Shown here: piece after piece, positions 42,592-51,967 of the stretch
Layout of the letters: each line of letters opens with the position of its first letter
How positions within the stretch are numbered: the first letter of the stretch is position 1
Made by a program: the position numbers and the translations under genes
Source of the DNA: Fibrobacter succinogenes
GTDB lineage: Bacteria; Fibrobacterota; Fibrobacteria; Fibrobacterales; Fibrobacteraceae
Direction: 5' to 3'
Length of the DNA stretch: 64,000 nucleotides
Assembly: GCA_902762795.1 (NCBI GenBank)
Contig: CACWPM010000012.1
Coordinates: 124,001-188,000 of the forward strand
Notes under the pieces: model-generated
What the model was told of the DNA's origin: nothing
Database searches by the model: none
What the model saw: the letters and a program-made list of their open reading frames with translations, nothing else

Positions 42592-43557
42592 TTAATAACG
42601 TTCAATTACAAACCCGCGCTTGTTAAGATTTTCAATGACATTATCCTTATCAAAAGCCAAATGAGCAACCCCCACTACAACAAAAACATTTCGATCGTCG
42701 CGCAAAAATGCAGCAACAGAATCGGCCATTTTCACATTGCGTTTTGTCAACAAACGCTGATTAAGCTCCGCCATAAAACGTTGTTCACTTGGAGTATAAT
42801 CCCCAACATCTTCTTCTCCAAGCAATCGATTCAACAGCACGTCATCGCCAGTTTTCCATGCTCGTATCATATCTTTCATCAGCGTCTTAATCTCTGAAAT
42901 TTCGCGCATCGTAGATTTTAAATAACAAATGCCCGCAGAATCCGATTCCGTCGTATCTGCAATTGCATCAATCTGGTCTTTCGCCGTTTCCAGACTGACA
43001 ATGGGCTTACCATTTCTTTTAGCCCTATTCATCAACACAAAATCAATCCCATATTGGGAATTCAAACCTTCTCGCGTATAAGCATATGAACTGATATATG
43101 TAGCCGCTAACCAGGGACGCATCGTTTCAAACATTTTCACGGGCAAATCCCACGCAGCACAAAGACTATCTACGGAATACCACAATTCTGGAGGCAACAC
43201 GTCTCGTAAAGTTCCCTCCGAAAGCGTACCGCGCGATTTCATCAGCTGTTGAACCTCTCTCGCAATATACTCATCACTCGTATTAATTTCAACAGCCAGC
43301 TCGCTAGCCTGTGAAAATGCCGAATCAATCTTAGGCGCTAGCGGATAAAACGAAGCATCCGCAACATGGATACTCCCCAGCAACCATACCGAAGAATTTT
43401 CATCAGATACTTTCCACAGGAAATGCGACTGTCCAGACGTATCCGACATTTCTGGCGATGTCGCAGTTTCCGAACATGCCAATAAAACAGCAAACACACC
43501 TGTACTAAATAAAGTTAAGAATTTCTGAAAATATTTGTTTCTTTTATTCATGACCAT
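42592..43557 (-). CDS. TraB/GumN family lipoprotein, copy 2
   Basis: A 321-residue paralogue of 41607-42557 with the same order of motifs: VLLACSE lipobox, SVWLLGSIHVAD, AVEINTSDE, LPPELWYSVDS and VFVVVGVAHL. The two share long identical stretches, so a tandem duplication is certain. ATG at 43557 overlaps the end of the ABC ATPase gene by 14 bases, which ties the two copies to the transporter run. Confidence 0.82.
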   Translation of the reverse strand: MVMNKRNKYFQKFLTLFSTGVFAVLLACSETATSPEMSDTSGQSHFLWKVSDENSSVWLLGSIHVADASFYPLAPKIDSAFSQASELAVEINTSDEYIAREVQQLMKSRGTLSEGTLRDVLPPELWYSVDSLCAAWDLPVKMFETMRPWLAATYISSYAYTREGLNSQYGIDFVLMNRAKRNGKPIVSLETAKDQIDAIADTTESDSAGICYLKSTMREISEIKTLMKDMIRAWKTGDDVLLNRLLGEEDVGDYTPSEQRFMAELNQRLLTKRNVKMADSVAAFLRDDRNVFVVVGVAHLAFDKDNVIENLNKRGFVIERY

Positions 43558-44296
43558 AATTCTCCGTCCAATTTAACAAACCCGTTTTTCGCGCATCGGC
43601 CGCAGGCGCCACACGCACGGCACCACCATTCACGACCATAATCCTATCACAATAGCGTTCCGCATATTCCACGGAGTGCGTCGATACGACAATTCCCATT
43701 TGACGTTCCACGGCAATTTTCTTGAGCAACCGGAATAGCGCATGGCTACGCGGGATATCCAAGAACGCATTCGGTTCATCGAGCAACAAGATTTTCACCT
43801 GTTGTGCGACAGCTTCAGCCAAGAACACACGGCTGCGCTCGCCATCGCTCAATTCCGCAATCGGGCGATTTGCAAAATTTGCCACGTCCAAAAGCGCCAT
43901 CGATTCTTCGACAATGCGATTATCTTCATCTGTGCGGCTATCAAAAATTCCAGAATACGGTGAACGTCCCAAGCGTACAAATTCACACACGCTCATTCGC
44001 GGCGGAACCGCACTCGACATCCGCACAAGCGAAATTTCCTGAGCACGTTCACGAGGAGACCATTCCACAAGCAATTTGCCTTCAAGCGAGACCTCGCCCG
44101 CCACTGGGGATAGCAAACCCGCAAAAGTTTTCAACAGCGAACTTTTACCGCAACCGTTTTCGCCCATCAAGGCCACAACATTTCCCGATGCAAGGGAAAA
44201 ATCAAACGCGATTTGCACGGACGGGAGCGCCTCGCCATAGCCGACAAGCAAATCCTTACATTCCAGCAAAACGTTCTGCGATTCAGCATTCGTCAT
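43544..44296 (-). CDS. ABC transporter ATPase, iron/cobalamin type
   Basis: FecE/BtuD-like ATPase: Walker A GENGCGKSSLL, signature LSDGERSRVFLAEA, Walker B ILLLDEPNAFLD. It powers the FecCD-type permease encoded 9 bases upstream. No binding protein gene is beside them. Its 3' end overlaps TraB copy 2. It lies in the cytoplasm on the inner membrane. Confidence 0.88.
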   Translation of the reverse strand: MTNAESQNVLLECKDLLVGYGEALPSVQIAFDFSLASGNVVALMGENGCGKSSLLKTFAGLLSPVAGEVSLEGKLLVEWSPRERAQEISLVRMSSAVPPRMSVCEFVRLGRSPYSGIFDSRTDEDNRIVEESMALLDVANFANRPIAELSDGERSRVFLAEAVAQQVKILLLDEPNAFLDIPRSHALFRLLKKIAVERQMGIVVSTHSVEYAERYCDRIMVVNGGAVRVAPAADARKTGLLNWTENYGHE

Positions 44297-44305
44297 AAAA
44301 GCCCC

Positions 44306-45277
44306 CTAAAGACGCGCACCGGAACCGCGCACAAGCACCCACAAAATCACAGGAACGCCCACCAGCGAAAGCACCGCATTCAGCGGCACCGAAGCCGGAA
44401 AAAGTCCGCCCAAAAGCGCAAGCGCCACACCGCACAACGCAGCTCCGGGCAAAAGCACGCGATGGTTCGTCGTCTTGAAAAGCAGATAAGCTAAATGTGG
44501 CACGGCAATTCCTATGAACGCCACGGGTCCGCAAAAAGCGGTTGTCGCCCCCGCCAAAAGGCTCGCTCCGAGCAACACACAAATTTTGGAACGCTTCACG
44601 TTTAGCCCTAGCCCATGTGCAAAATCATCGCCCAAAAGCGCCGCATTCAAATACCGCAGCGAAACGCCAATCATCACCAAACCCACAAGCACAGCGACCA
44701 CAAAAATCCAGACATCTCCAAGCGTCACGCGACCAAAGCTCCCCATCCCCCACGCCACATAAACGCGCAGCGATTCCGAAGAGTTCCCCGCAATCAAGAC
44801 GCTCACAATCGAATCGATAAAGTAGCCCGTCAAAAGCCCGACAATCAAAAGCACGCCCGTCTGCGCAAAACGCGTCGCTGCAAACATCACGACAAGCGTC
44901 ACAAGCAAAGCCCCAAGCGCCGCCGAGCCCAGCACGCCAACGCTTCCAAAGCCAATACCCGCCAAAAGCGCAAGCGCCACACCGAGACTTGCGCCACTGC
45001 TAATGCCAAGCACAAACGGCCCCGCAAGTGGATTCCGGAACACCGTCTGTAGCGACAAGCCCGACACCGCAAGCGATGCCCCCGCCAAAATCGCCGCAAT
45101 CATTCGCGGGATTCTCAAGTTCCACAAGATGTTCGACGAAACATCCGCCCCCGGGCTAAACAACGCCTGCACCACCGACGAAAACGGAATGTTCACCGCA
45201 CCAAAGCAAAGCGTCGCCACGCACAGCAACACAATCAAAACCACCAACGCAATAAAACCAATCAACAACCGCCGCAA
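44306..45277 (-). CDS. FecCD/BtuC-type permease
   Basis: The protein has ten hydrophobic segments and the motifs LRIPRMIAAILAGASLAVSG and GFGSVGVLG, then FCGPVAFIGIAVPHLAYLL, typical of iron-siderophore, heme or B12 permeases. I choose the TTG at 45277, with GGAGG 6 bases upstream, over a TTG at 45343 that would overlap the neighbouring gene. It partners the ATPase downstream. Confidence 0.85.
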   Translation of the reverse strand: MRRLLIGFIALVVLIVLLCVATLCFGAVNIPFSSVVQALFSPGADVSSNILWNLRIPRMIAAILAGASLAVSGLSLQTVFRNPLAGPFVLGISSGASLGVALALLAGIGFGSVGVLGSAALGALLVTLVVMFAATRFAQTGVLLIVGLLTGYFIDSIVSVLIAGNSSESLRVYVAWGMGSFGRVTLGDVWIFVVAVLVGLVMIGVSLRYLNAALLGDDFAHGLGLNVKRSKICVLLGASLLAGATTAFCGPVAFIGIAVPHLAYLLFKTTNHRVLLPGAALCGVALALLGGLFPASVPLNAVLSLVGVPVILWVLVRGSGARL

Positions 45278-45306
45278 AACAAGCCTCCGATAAATCTTCT
45301 TTTTCG

Positions 45307-46167
45307 CTATAAATAGTACGATACATTCAAACCAATTTGCCAATAATTCCCAGAAAGTGTATTTGACAAAATATCTCTAAAATTTATCCCAATATTCCAT
45401 TTAGATAAATTGTAGTTCGCTTGAAAATTCTGTATAAAAAGCCACGGATAGAAAAAAGTTGTGTTATACTCACCAAGATCATCAAAGAACAGCCATGGGA
45501 AAAAGATTGAAGGCGCATAAGATACCGTAAAATTTCCCACAAAGAAATTTACAAACGCTCCAAATTCGGCATTTCCATGAATAGAAATTTCATTGGTATT
45601 GCGGATATATCTAGGATCATCAGAATAATCACCTTGCCAGGCCTCCTTGTATGTACTCGGAGCGTCTACAGCAATACCTTCATAATCCACAGATTCCATG
45701 CTTACACTAAATAAAGCAAAAGCGCCAATTTCAGAAATAGAAGTATTTATCGCACCAAAGAAATGAAAATAAGGGAACGGATATAAACCAAGCCCTAGCC
45801 CCCATTCGTTATCACTCTCTGTTCCATGAATTTCGCGATATTCAAAAAGGCCCTCTAAATAAGGCAAATTGTATGTAATTTGACCATCAGTTTCAGGTAG
45901 AGTTATTTTATCATACGCTCCAGCGTTTTGAGAATCACCATGAACACGCCCTGAAAGATTTTTTCGAGGACCATAACCAAGTCCAACCATCAAAGCTCTT
46001 AACGAATCGCCCTTTCCAACATGACGCATAGCTCCATTGATACTTGGCGGCGGGTCTATATTGTAATCCCCTTTTGTAAGCGATATTCCCGGAGTTCCGA
46101 AACACCCCGCCAACAAAAGCGGTAAGAAAATAATGCAAATTGCAAATCTGAAAAAATGATTATCCAT
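45307..46167 (-). CDS. outer-membrane-type lipoprotein, Fibrobacter-like
   Basis: From the ATG at 46167 (MDNHFFRF) there is a signal with lipobox LLAGC, then many amphipathic strands rich in Tyr/Phe (GLGLGLYPFPYFHFFGAIN, GNFTVSYAPSIFFPW, and a final IGLNVSYYL). A terminal aromatic residue and alternating strands suggest a small beta-barrel or surface protein. It lies just upstream of the permease gene on the same strand and could be an associated receptor, but no TonB-box is seen. Confidence 0.6.
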   Translation of the reverse strand: MDNHFFRFAICIIFLPLLLAGCFGTPGISLTKGDYNIDPPPSINGAMRHVGKGDSLRALMVGLGYGPRKNLSGRVHGDSQNAGAYDKITLPETDGQITYNLPYLEGLFEYREIHGTESDNEWGLGLGLYPFPYFHFFGAINTSISEIGAFALFSVSMESVDYEGIAVDAPSTYKEAWQGDYSDDPRYIRNTNEISIHGNAEFGAFVNFFVGNFTVSYAPSIFFPWLFFDDLGEYNTTFFYPWLFIQNFQANYNLSKWNIGINFRDILSNTLSGNYWQIGLNVSYYL

Positions 46168-46225
46168 CAGTTGTTTTAAATTATTATCGAAATAAATATA
46201 AGTAAATCTTTCTATCTTTCTCACC

Positions 46226-47353
46226 ATGCTCGACTATTCTCAAGTTCCAAGTCCCTGTTTCGTACTTGACGAAACGCGTCTCCGCCGCAATATGGAAATC
46301 CTCGACGATATCCAGAAAAAGACCGGCGTGAAAATCATCTGCGCCCTCAAGGGTTACAGCTTCTGGCGTTCTTTCCCGCTCATCGGCGAATACCTCGCCG
46401 GCGCCACCGCCTCTAGCTTCAACGAAGCCCGCCTCGCGCGCGAAGAGATGAACAAGGAAGTCCACGTCTTTGCACCCGTCTATGAAGATGACGAAATCGA
46501 CGCGATCCTAGACGCAGCAGACCACATCACGTTCAACAGCTTTTCGCAATGGCAACGTTTCAAGGACAAGACGCTTGCCCACGGCGTCAGTGCCGGCATC
46601 CGCGTGAACCCGGAATTTTCGACAGTCGAAACAGACATTTACAATCCCTGCGGCAAATATTCCCGTCTCGGCGTAACCGAAATCGAGTTCAAGCCCGAAC
46701 TTCTCGACGGCATTGACGGACTCCACTTCCATGCTCTTTGCGAACAAGATGCAGACGCCCTCGAAGGCGTTCTCGCCGCATTCGAGCGTCATTTCGGCAA
46801 GTTTCTCCCGCAAATGAAGTGGGTGAACTTCGGCGGCGGTCACCACATCACCCGCAAGGACTACCACCGCGATGAACTCGTGCGCATCCTCAAGGATTTC
46901 TCCGCACGTTACCCGCACTTGCAGGTCATCATGGAACCGGGCGAAGCCATCGGCTGGCAGACCGGCGAGCTCGTTGCAAGCGTTGGCGACATCGTCCACA
47001 ACGAAATGGACATCGCGATCCTCAACGTTTCCATCAGCGCCCACATGCCGGACTGCCTCGAAATGCCGTACCGCCCGAATATCACCGGAGCCGCCCTTCC
47101 ACGCGAAAAAGCGCACACGTACAAGCTCACAGGCAACTCCTGCCTCGCGGGCGACCAGCTCGGCGACTATTCTTTCGATAGACCGCTCCAAGTCGGCGAC
47201 CGCATCATCTTCGAAGACATGATCCACTACACCATGGTCAAGACCACGTTCTTCAACGGCGTACGCCACCCGAGCATCGGCAAGTTCGACGAAAACGGCA
47301 AGTTCCACCTGCTGCACAAATTCACGTACGAGCAGTTTAAGGAGAAGCTGTAG
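46226..47353 (+). CDS. nspC: carboxynorspermidine decarboxylase
   Basis: NspC is the PLP barrel enzyme that turns carboxy(nor)spermidine into (nor)spermidine. The 375-residue protein has YSQVPSPCFVLDETRL, the PLP-lysine in ICALKGYSFW, VNFGGGHHITRKDY and the C-terminal GNSCLAGD with its active Cys. The carboxyspermidine dehydrogenase partner is not in the window. ATG at 46226. It diverges from the lipoprotein gene. Confidence 0.93.
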   Translation: MLDYSQVPSPCFVLDETRLRRNMEILDDIQKKTGVKIICALKGYSFWRSFPLIGEYLAGATASSFNEARLAREEMNKEVHVFAPVYEDDEIDAILDAADHITFNSFSQWQRFKDKTLAHGVSAGIRVNPEFSTVETDIYNPCGKYSRLGVTEIEFKPELLDGIDGLHFHALCEQDADALEGVLAAFERHFGKFLPQMKWVNFGGGHHITRKDYHRDELVRILKDFSARYPHLQVIMEPGEAIGWQTGELVASVGDIVHNEMDIAILNVSISAHMPDCLEMPYRPNITGAALPREKAHTYKLTGNSCLAGDQLGDYSFDRPLQVGDRIIFEDMIHYTMVKTTFFNGVRHPSIGKFDENGKFHLLHKFTYEQFKEKL

Positions 47354-47507
47354 AGCACGGACCTTCGGTCCTCTGAGGTCACTTCGTTTTCAGGTATAGG
47401 CTCGGCTCTACGAGCCTTTGGGCAAAATGCAAAAAACACATTAAGCCTCATACCTCAAAGCGAGCCTTCAGGCGAGCGACCCCATACCCCATACCCGAAT
47501 TTTTATC

Positions 47508-47924
47508 ATGCGTTTCACATCCGAACAAGACACGTACAACTGGGCATTGCAATTCGCCAAAGAACTGAAAGTCGGCGACAAGGTCGCCCTCTACGGGAAC
47601 CTCGGTGCAGGCAAGACCGTCATTAGCCGCGGCATCTGCAAAGGGCTCGGCTTCGAAGGCACAGTCTGCTCCCCGACCTACACCATCCTCCACGAATACC
47701 CGAACAACCCGCCCATATTCCACTTCGACCTGTACCGTCTCGAAGGCGGCGCCGATCTTTATGAAGTCGGCATGGACCCGGACTATCTCGAAAGCGGCAT
47801 CAGCCTCATCGAATGGCCCGAACGCCTAGAAGGAAACGACGCAGGCATCACCCACGTCGTTAAAATCCAAATCGTTTCCGAGACCGAACGCGAAATTACA
47901 GTTGAAAAGGTTTCTAGGGATTAG
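47508..47924 (+). CDS. tsaE: tRNA t6A synthesis ATPase TsaE
   Basis: TsaE powers TsaD-TsaB in N6-threonylcarbamoyl-adenosine formation on tRNA. The 138-residue protein has the P-loop GNLGAGKTVISRG (about residues 32-44), SPTYTILHEYP and FHFDLYRLE, and IEWPERL. Upstream intergenic DNA carries short direct repeats (CATACCCCATACCC). Confidence 0.93.
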   Translation: MRFTSEQDTYNWALQFAKELKVGDKVALYGNLGAGKTVISRGICKGLGFEGTVCSPTYTILHEYPNNPPIFHFDLYRLEGGADLYEVGMDPDYLESGISLIEWPERLEGNDAGITHVVKIQIVSETEREITVEKVSRD

Positions 47925-47997
47925 GATTTATAATCGCGGCTTCGCCGCCAAATTTAATACCTAATTTCCCTAACCCCTATAACCTACAACCTATTAC

Positions 47998-48690
47998 CTA
48001 TTGCGCCTTCTTGCGTTTGCCCTTGCGAGCAAGTTTCTTGTTAGCCTTTGCAATGGAATCCGCGACTGCTTTTGCACGAAGTTCCGCAGCAACCTGAGCC
48101 AGCGAATCAGCAACAGCCTTAGCCTTCGCAATCGAATCGGCTCGGGCAGCGGCAGCAGCAACACAGGCCTTCACCGCATCACTGTTCAAAATTCCATTCC
48201 AGTCCTTGCGATCCCCCTGACTCAAGAGCATCGGGCCCTTGTATTCAGTCACAACTTTGTATGCAGCAACCGTATCACGAACAGCCATCGCACCCATCGC
48301 ATCCGCATACAGATCTTTCTGGTGGTTGCGCAGGTCTTCAATCGCACCTAGGCGGTTCTGGCGAAGGATTTCCAAGGAATCGCTCACAAAGCCCAAATCC
48401 CATGTTTCATTATAGCAGGCTTCTGCATCCACATATTTTGCCGCATGGGCCTCGGCAGCGACATACAAAGCATCGCAATTTGCAAACATGGTGGCACTTT
48501 TCTGCTTGGCATACTGGTAGTAATAATAGCCGCCAGCAATTAAAGCGGCAAGCACGAGCAAGAATACACCGTCTTGCCAGCCCATAACCGGTGCCTGGGG
48601 AAGTTTCGGTCTCCCATTAACGGTTTCACCGGCTTCCAGTTTTTCCTCAGCCTCGTCAAACGGGCTTTTTCCATTCAAGAAACTAAACAT
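47998..48690 (-). CDS. membrane-anchored Ala/Lys-rich protein
   Basis: The 230-residue protein has a cytoplasmic start, one transmembrane helix (VFLLVLAALIAGGYYYY, about residues 44-60) and a periplasmic domain with three Cys (NCDALYVAAEAHAA, EACYNETW, KACVAAAA). The C-terminal 60 residues are a basic Ala-rich coiled coil ending KKLARKGKRKK. I do not recognise a family; a structural envelope role is a guess. It precedes no obvious partner except sufE, 9 bases away. Confidence 0.6.
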   Translation of the reverse strand: MFSFLNGKSPFDEAEEKLEAGETVNGRPKLPQAPVMGWQDGVFLLVLAALIAGGYYYYQYAKQKSATMFANCDALYVAAEAHAAKYVDAEACYNETWDLGFVSDSLEILRQNRLGAIEDLRNHQKDLYADAMGAMAVRDTVAAYKVVTEYKGPMLLSQGDRKDWNGILNSDAVKACVAAAAARADSIAKAKAVADSLAQVAAELRAKAVADSIAKANKKLARKGKRKKAQ

Positions 48691-48699
48691 AGCGTCATC

Positions 48700-49146
48700 C
48701 TATTTTTTTGAAATTGCGTCAAAGACGCGTGCATATAAATAAATCTGTTTCAAAAGGCTCGCAAAACCGTTCGAACGCGTCGGCGAAAGCCCCACGTTCA
48801 ACCCAATCTGCTGGAAAAACGTCGGATCCACCGAAAGGATATCGGTTGGCGACATGTCGTTGAAAATCTGCAAGGCAAGCGCACCCAAGCCACGGCTAAT
48901 CAACGGATTCGTCGTTCCGCCTTCCACGTCCATCTCAAAATGGATTTTTGAGCCATCAAATTTCGGTACAAGATACATTGTCGAGGCGCAACCCTGGATA
49001 ATGAACTTTTCCGCCTTGAGAGAAGCATCCATGCCTTTGTGTTCACGAGCCAAATCCAAGAGGAATTTCCACTTGTCGTCCGGATCCGTAAACGAAGCAA
49101 ACTTAGCTCTAATCTTTTCTTGACGATTAACAATACTTTCTGACAT
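48700..49146 (-). CDS. sufE: SufE-like sulfur acceptor
   Basis: SufE takes persulfide sulfur from a cysteine desulfurase for Fe-S assembly. The 148-residue protein has the catalytic Cys in IIQGCASTMYLV (about residue 52), and GGTTNPLISRGLGALAL. SufS is not nearby. It begins 6 bases downstream of the flavoprotein gene's end. Confidence 0.88.
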   Translation of the reverse strand: MSESIVNRQEKIRAKFASFTDPDDKWKFLLDLAREHKGMDASLKAEKFIIQGCASTMYLVPKFDGSKIHFEMDVEGGTTNPLISRGLGALALQIFNDMSPTDILSVDPTFFQQIGLNVGLSPTRSNGFASLLKQIYLYARVFDAISKK

Positions 49147-49152
49147 ACTCTA

Positions 49153-50349
49153 TCAATGCAAAAAAGAACGCATTTTCCAAATCACTGACGGGCAGGACCA
49201 AAGCACAGCAAAGAAAATACGCAATAACGTCTGCTTTTCACGCGGGAGTCTCGACAGGCGCTTTGCCGCCTTGTCAAACTGTTCATCCTTGATTTTGGCA
49301 AGCCCAGGCTTCGCCTTCGCAATCTGCAAATGGGACTTCCCTAGCGCAGCCATCCAGCGGTCAAGGACAGAAGCTTCGATACGTGCGCGGGCGCTATCAT
49401 CCGCAGCATCCAACCATTCGTGGACCGCTTCTGCAGTAATCTTTCCGCTTAAGAGAGCTTCGACAATGCCCGAACGGCTCATGGGATTTACGCAACTCGC
49501 CGCATCCCCCGCCTTAAAAAGCCCACATTTGGCAAGAGGCTTTTTCGACTGTCCACAAGCAATCATGCCACCGTAAATAGCTTTCACACTCGCTCCCGGA
49601 TAATGGGTCGCAATAAAGTGCTTGAGTTTTTCACGCAAAGGCATTCCTGGTTTAGCATCCTTCGATAACACAAACCCGACATTCACTTCCTTGCCGTCAC
49701 GCGGGAAAATCCAACCGTATCCCCCTTCAAATTCACTGCCATAAAGCAATTCAATATGGTCTCGATCGTGCGGAATCCCTTCGGCAATTGCGAAAATGCC
49801 CGGTTCCAAATCCGTATCGCCCGTTTCAAGGCCTTCAATGCACGAAATCCCACGCGTGAGCCGGCAACCGGGACCACTAGCATCAATAAACGCCCTGGTC
49901 GTAAGCGAAAACATTTCGCCATCCACCTGGACTTTCAAATTCCATCCATCCCCGTCACGAGAAATACATTTTACAAGCGCATCAAAACGGCATTCCACAC
50001 CGGCCTCTACGCAAGCATCAGCAATCGCATGATGGAACTTCGAACGGTCGAGCAAACGACCGCAATCTTTACTGAAAAATTCAGCCTTGTAACCTTTGGG
50101 CGAAGTAAAGTAAATACCGGAAATACTCCCGCGCACCCAGGATTCGTCAATCGGCCACAAACTGTTCAAACGATGTGTCGATACAGCTTCGGCGCAAAAG
50201 ATAGGCTCTTTCCAAGGTTCCTTTTTATCCAAAATAAGGATTCGTCCACCACAGCCTGTCAGTTTTCCCAGCTGGTATGCTGCCATAAGACCGGCCGGAC
50301 CTGCACCACAAATCACCACATTGTAAGAATTTGAACGAAAACTTGTCAT
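49153..50349 (-). CDS. geranylgeranyl-reductase-family flavoprotein
   Basis: The 398-residue protein begins with the FAD fingerprint VVICGAGPAGLMAAYQLG, then EPIFCAEAVS, FIDASGP and GLFKAGDAASCVNPMSRSGIVEALLSG, diagnostic of the GGR/digeranylgeranyl reductase family. These enzymes reduce isoprenoid chains or related quinone tails. Start ATG at 50349; normal length. It heads a run with sufE and the 47998 gene. Exact substrate is unknown. Confidence 0.82.
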   Translation of the reverse strand: MTSFRSNSYNVVICGAGPAGLMAAYQLGKLTGCGGRILILDKKEPWKEPIFCAEAVSTHRLNSLWPIDESWVRGSISGIYFTSPKGYKAEFFSKDCGRLLDRSKFHHAIADACVEAGVECRFDALVKCISRDGDGWNLKVQVDGEMFSLTTRAFIDASGPGCRLTRGISCIEGLETGDTDLEPGIFAIAEGIPHDRDHIELLYGSEFEGGYGWIFPRDGKEVNVGFVLSKDAKPGMPLREKLKHFIATHYPGASVKAIYGGMIACGQSKKPLAKCGLFKAGDAASCVNPMSRSGIVEALLSGKITAEAVHEWLDAADDSARARIEASVLDRWMAALGKSHLQIAKAKPGLAKIKDEQFDKAAKRLSRLPREKQTLLRIFFAVLWSCPSVIWKMRSFLH

Positions 50350-50471
50350 TTCAACGTAAAATTAGTATTTATTTGGTCACTTTTTTTTTTTCGTTGTTAG
50401 TTTTGCAAATTTTTTAGTTATTTTAGGGCTATCCGTTATTTGATTTACTTTTTCATAAAGGGAATTTGATT

Positions 50472-51791
50472 ATGAACATGAAGAACGTCTATAAATTTGG
50501 TCTCTGCCTCCTTAGTGCCCTCGCGCTTAACGTGTCCGCACAGGACTTTAGGGGTAAAGACCTGAATACTTCCTTCCGCGACAAGCGTATCGATAATTAC
50601 CAGTTCCAGAAGGCAAGAGCCGTCAAGGGCGTTACGGACTTCCAGCGCTCTGCAGGCGAATCTCCGAACTTCGAAGAAGCAAACCTTCCCGAAGTCTCCT
50701 TCCGCAATGCCGTGATTAGCAAGGCAAACTTCGAAAATGCAAACCTCAAGGGCGCAACGATTAGCGGCGCAGACATCCGTTCTGCAAACTTCGAAGGTGC
50801 AAACCTTGAAGGAGCAAACCTCTACCGTGCAACCCTTCTCGACAGCAAATTCCCCAAGGCAAACCTCAAGAATGCACGTCTTGACGCCATGAAGGTTTCT
50901 GATGACTGTGACTTCAGCAAAGCAGACCTCACGCAAGCATCTGCAATGGACATGGACCTTACCCGTGCCGACTTCAGCAAGGCTAACCTCACCAACACGA
51001 ACTTCTCCCGTTCCTTGATGGCTAATAGCGACCTCCGCAAGACTGTCATGGAAAAGACGGACTTCACGGCATGCAACCTCATTGCAGCAAACTTTTCCAG
51101 CGTGAAGCTCAACAACGTGAACTTCGCCAAGGCCGGTCTTTCTCAGGCTGACTTCGACGATGCCGTATTTAACAACGTCAACCTTCAGGAAGCTGACCTT
51201 TCCTTGACCACATTCAATGACGTGGATCTTTCCAGGACACAGCTCCAGAAGGCGAAGTTCGCCCAGTCCAAGGTCAAGAACATGAAGTTCAACAACCAGG
51301 ACTTGAACGGCGTTATCTTCGACAAAGGCGACGTTTCCAAGAGTTCCTTCGACAAGACCAAACTCAACAAGGCATCCTTCTTCGATGCAAACGTCAGCAA
51401 GAACGTGTTCAACTATGCTGAACTCATGAAGGCAGTCTTCGATGGTGCCTATGTTTTCAAGGACATCTTCGACAACGCCGACCTCACCAAGGCCAACTTC
51501 GCCAACTCGACCATCGAACGCTCCGCATTCAACAATGCCCAGCTTTCCGGTGCAAACTTCTCTGGTGCTAAGCTCATTAAGGTTTCCTTCCTCAATGCCA
51601 AGATGGAAGGGGTCAAGATTGACGCAGATACCAAGATGGACGACGTGGACTTCTCCGGTGCAGACTTGACTGGAGCAAAGATCGAAAAGTTCACCGCCAA
51701 GCGCGTGACTTACAACGAAAGAACCAAGTTCCCGGCCGGCTTTGATCCGCGCGCCTATGGCTTCAGAAAGCCGGGCGAAAAAGGCAAATAA
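50472..51791 (+). CDS. exported pentapeptide-repeat protein
   Basis: After a signal peptide (LLSALALNVSA-Q) the 439-residue protein is built of pentapeptide repeats A(N/D)(L/F)xx from about residue 55 to 410, for example NFENANLKGATISGADIRSA. They form a right-handed square beta-helix on the periplasmic or outer face. I use the ATG at 50472; AGGGAA lies 9 bases ahead. The tail ends GFRKPGEKGK. The function of exported members is unknown. Confidence 0.85.
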   Translation: MNMKNVYKFGLCLLSALALNVSAQDFRGKDLNTSFRDKRIDNYQFQKARAVKGVTDFQRSAGESPNFEEANLPEVSFRNAVISKANFENANLKGATISGADIRSANFEGANLEGANLYRATLLDSKFPKANLKNARLDAMKVSDDCDFSKADLTQASAMDMDLTRADFSKANLTNTNFSRSLMANSDLRKTVMEKTDFTACNLIAANFSSVKLNNVNFAKAGLSQADFDDAVFNNVNLQEADLSLTTFNDVDLSRTQLQKAKFAQSKVKNMKFNNQDLNGVIFDKGDVSKSSFDKTKLNKASFFDANVSKNVFNYAELMKAVFDGAYVFKDIFDNADLTKANFANSTIERSAFNNAQLSGANFSGAKLIKVSFLNAKMEGVKIDADTKMDDVDFSGADLTGAKIEKFTAKRVTYNERTKFPAGFDPRAYGFRKPGEKGK

Positions 51792-51815
51792 GCCCAATTG
51801 AATAACGGAAATTAG

Positions 51816-51841
51816 GGACGCTCCACCGAGCGTCCTTTTTT
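51816..51841 (+). terminator. terminator after the pentapeptide gene
   Basis: GGACGCTC, loop CACC, GAGCGTCC and a T-run. Confidence 0.9.
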
Positions 51842-51967
51842 CATTTTAGGTAGTAGATAATAGGTTGTTAGGTCTTAGGAACAATTTCATGCGCTTGGCA
51901 CATCCATAAAAGTGAGGCGGAGCCGCGATTATTTGGCCTAACCCTATAACCACCAAACCCCTAACAA

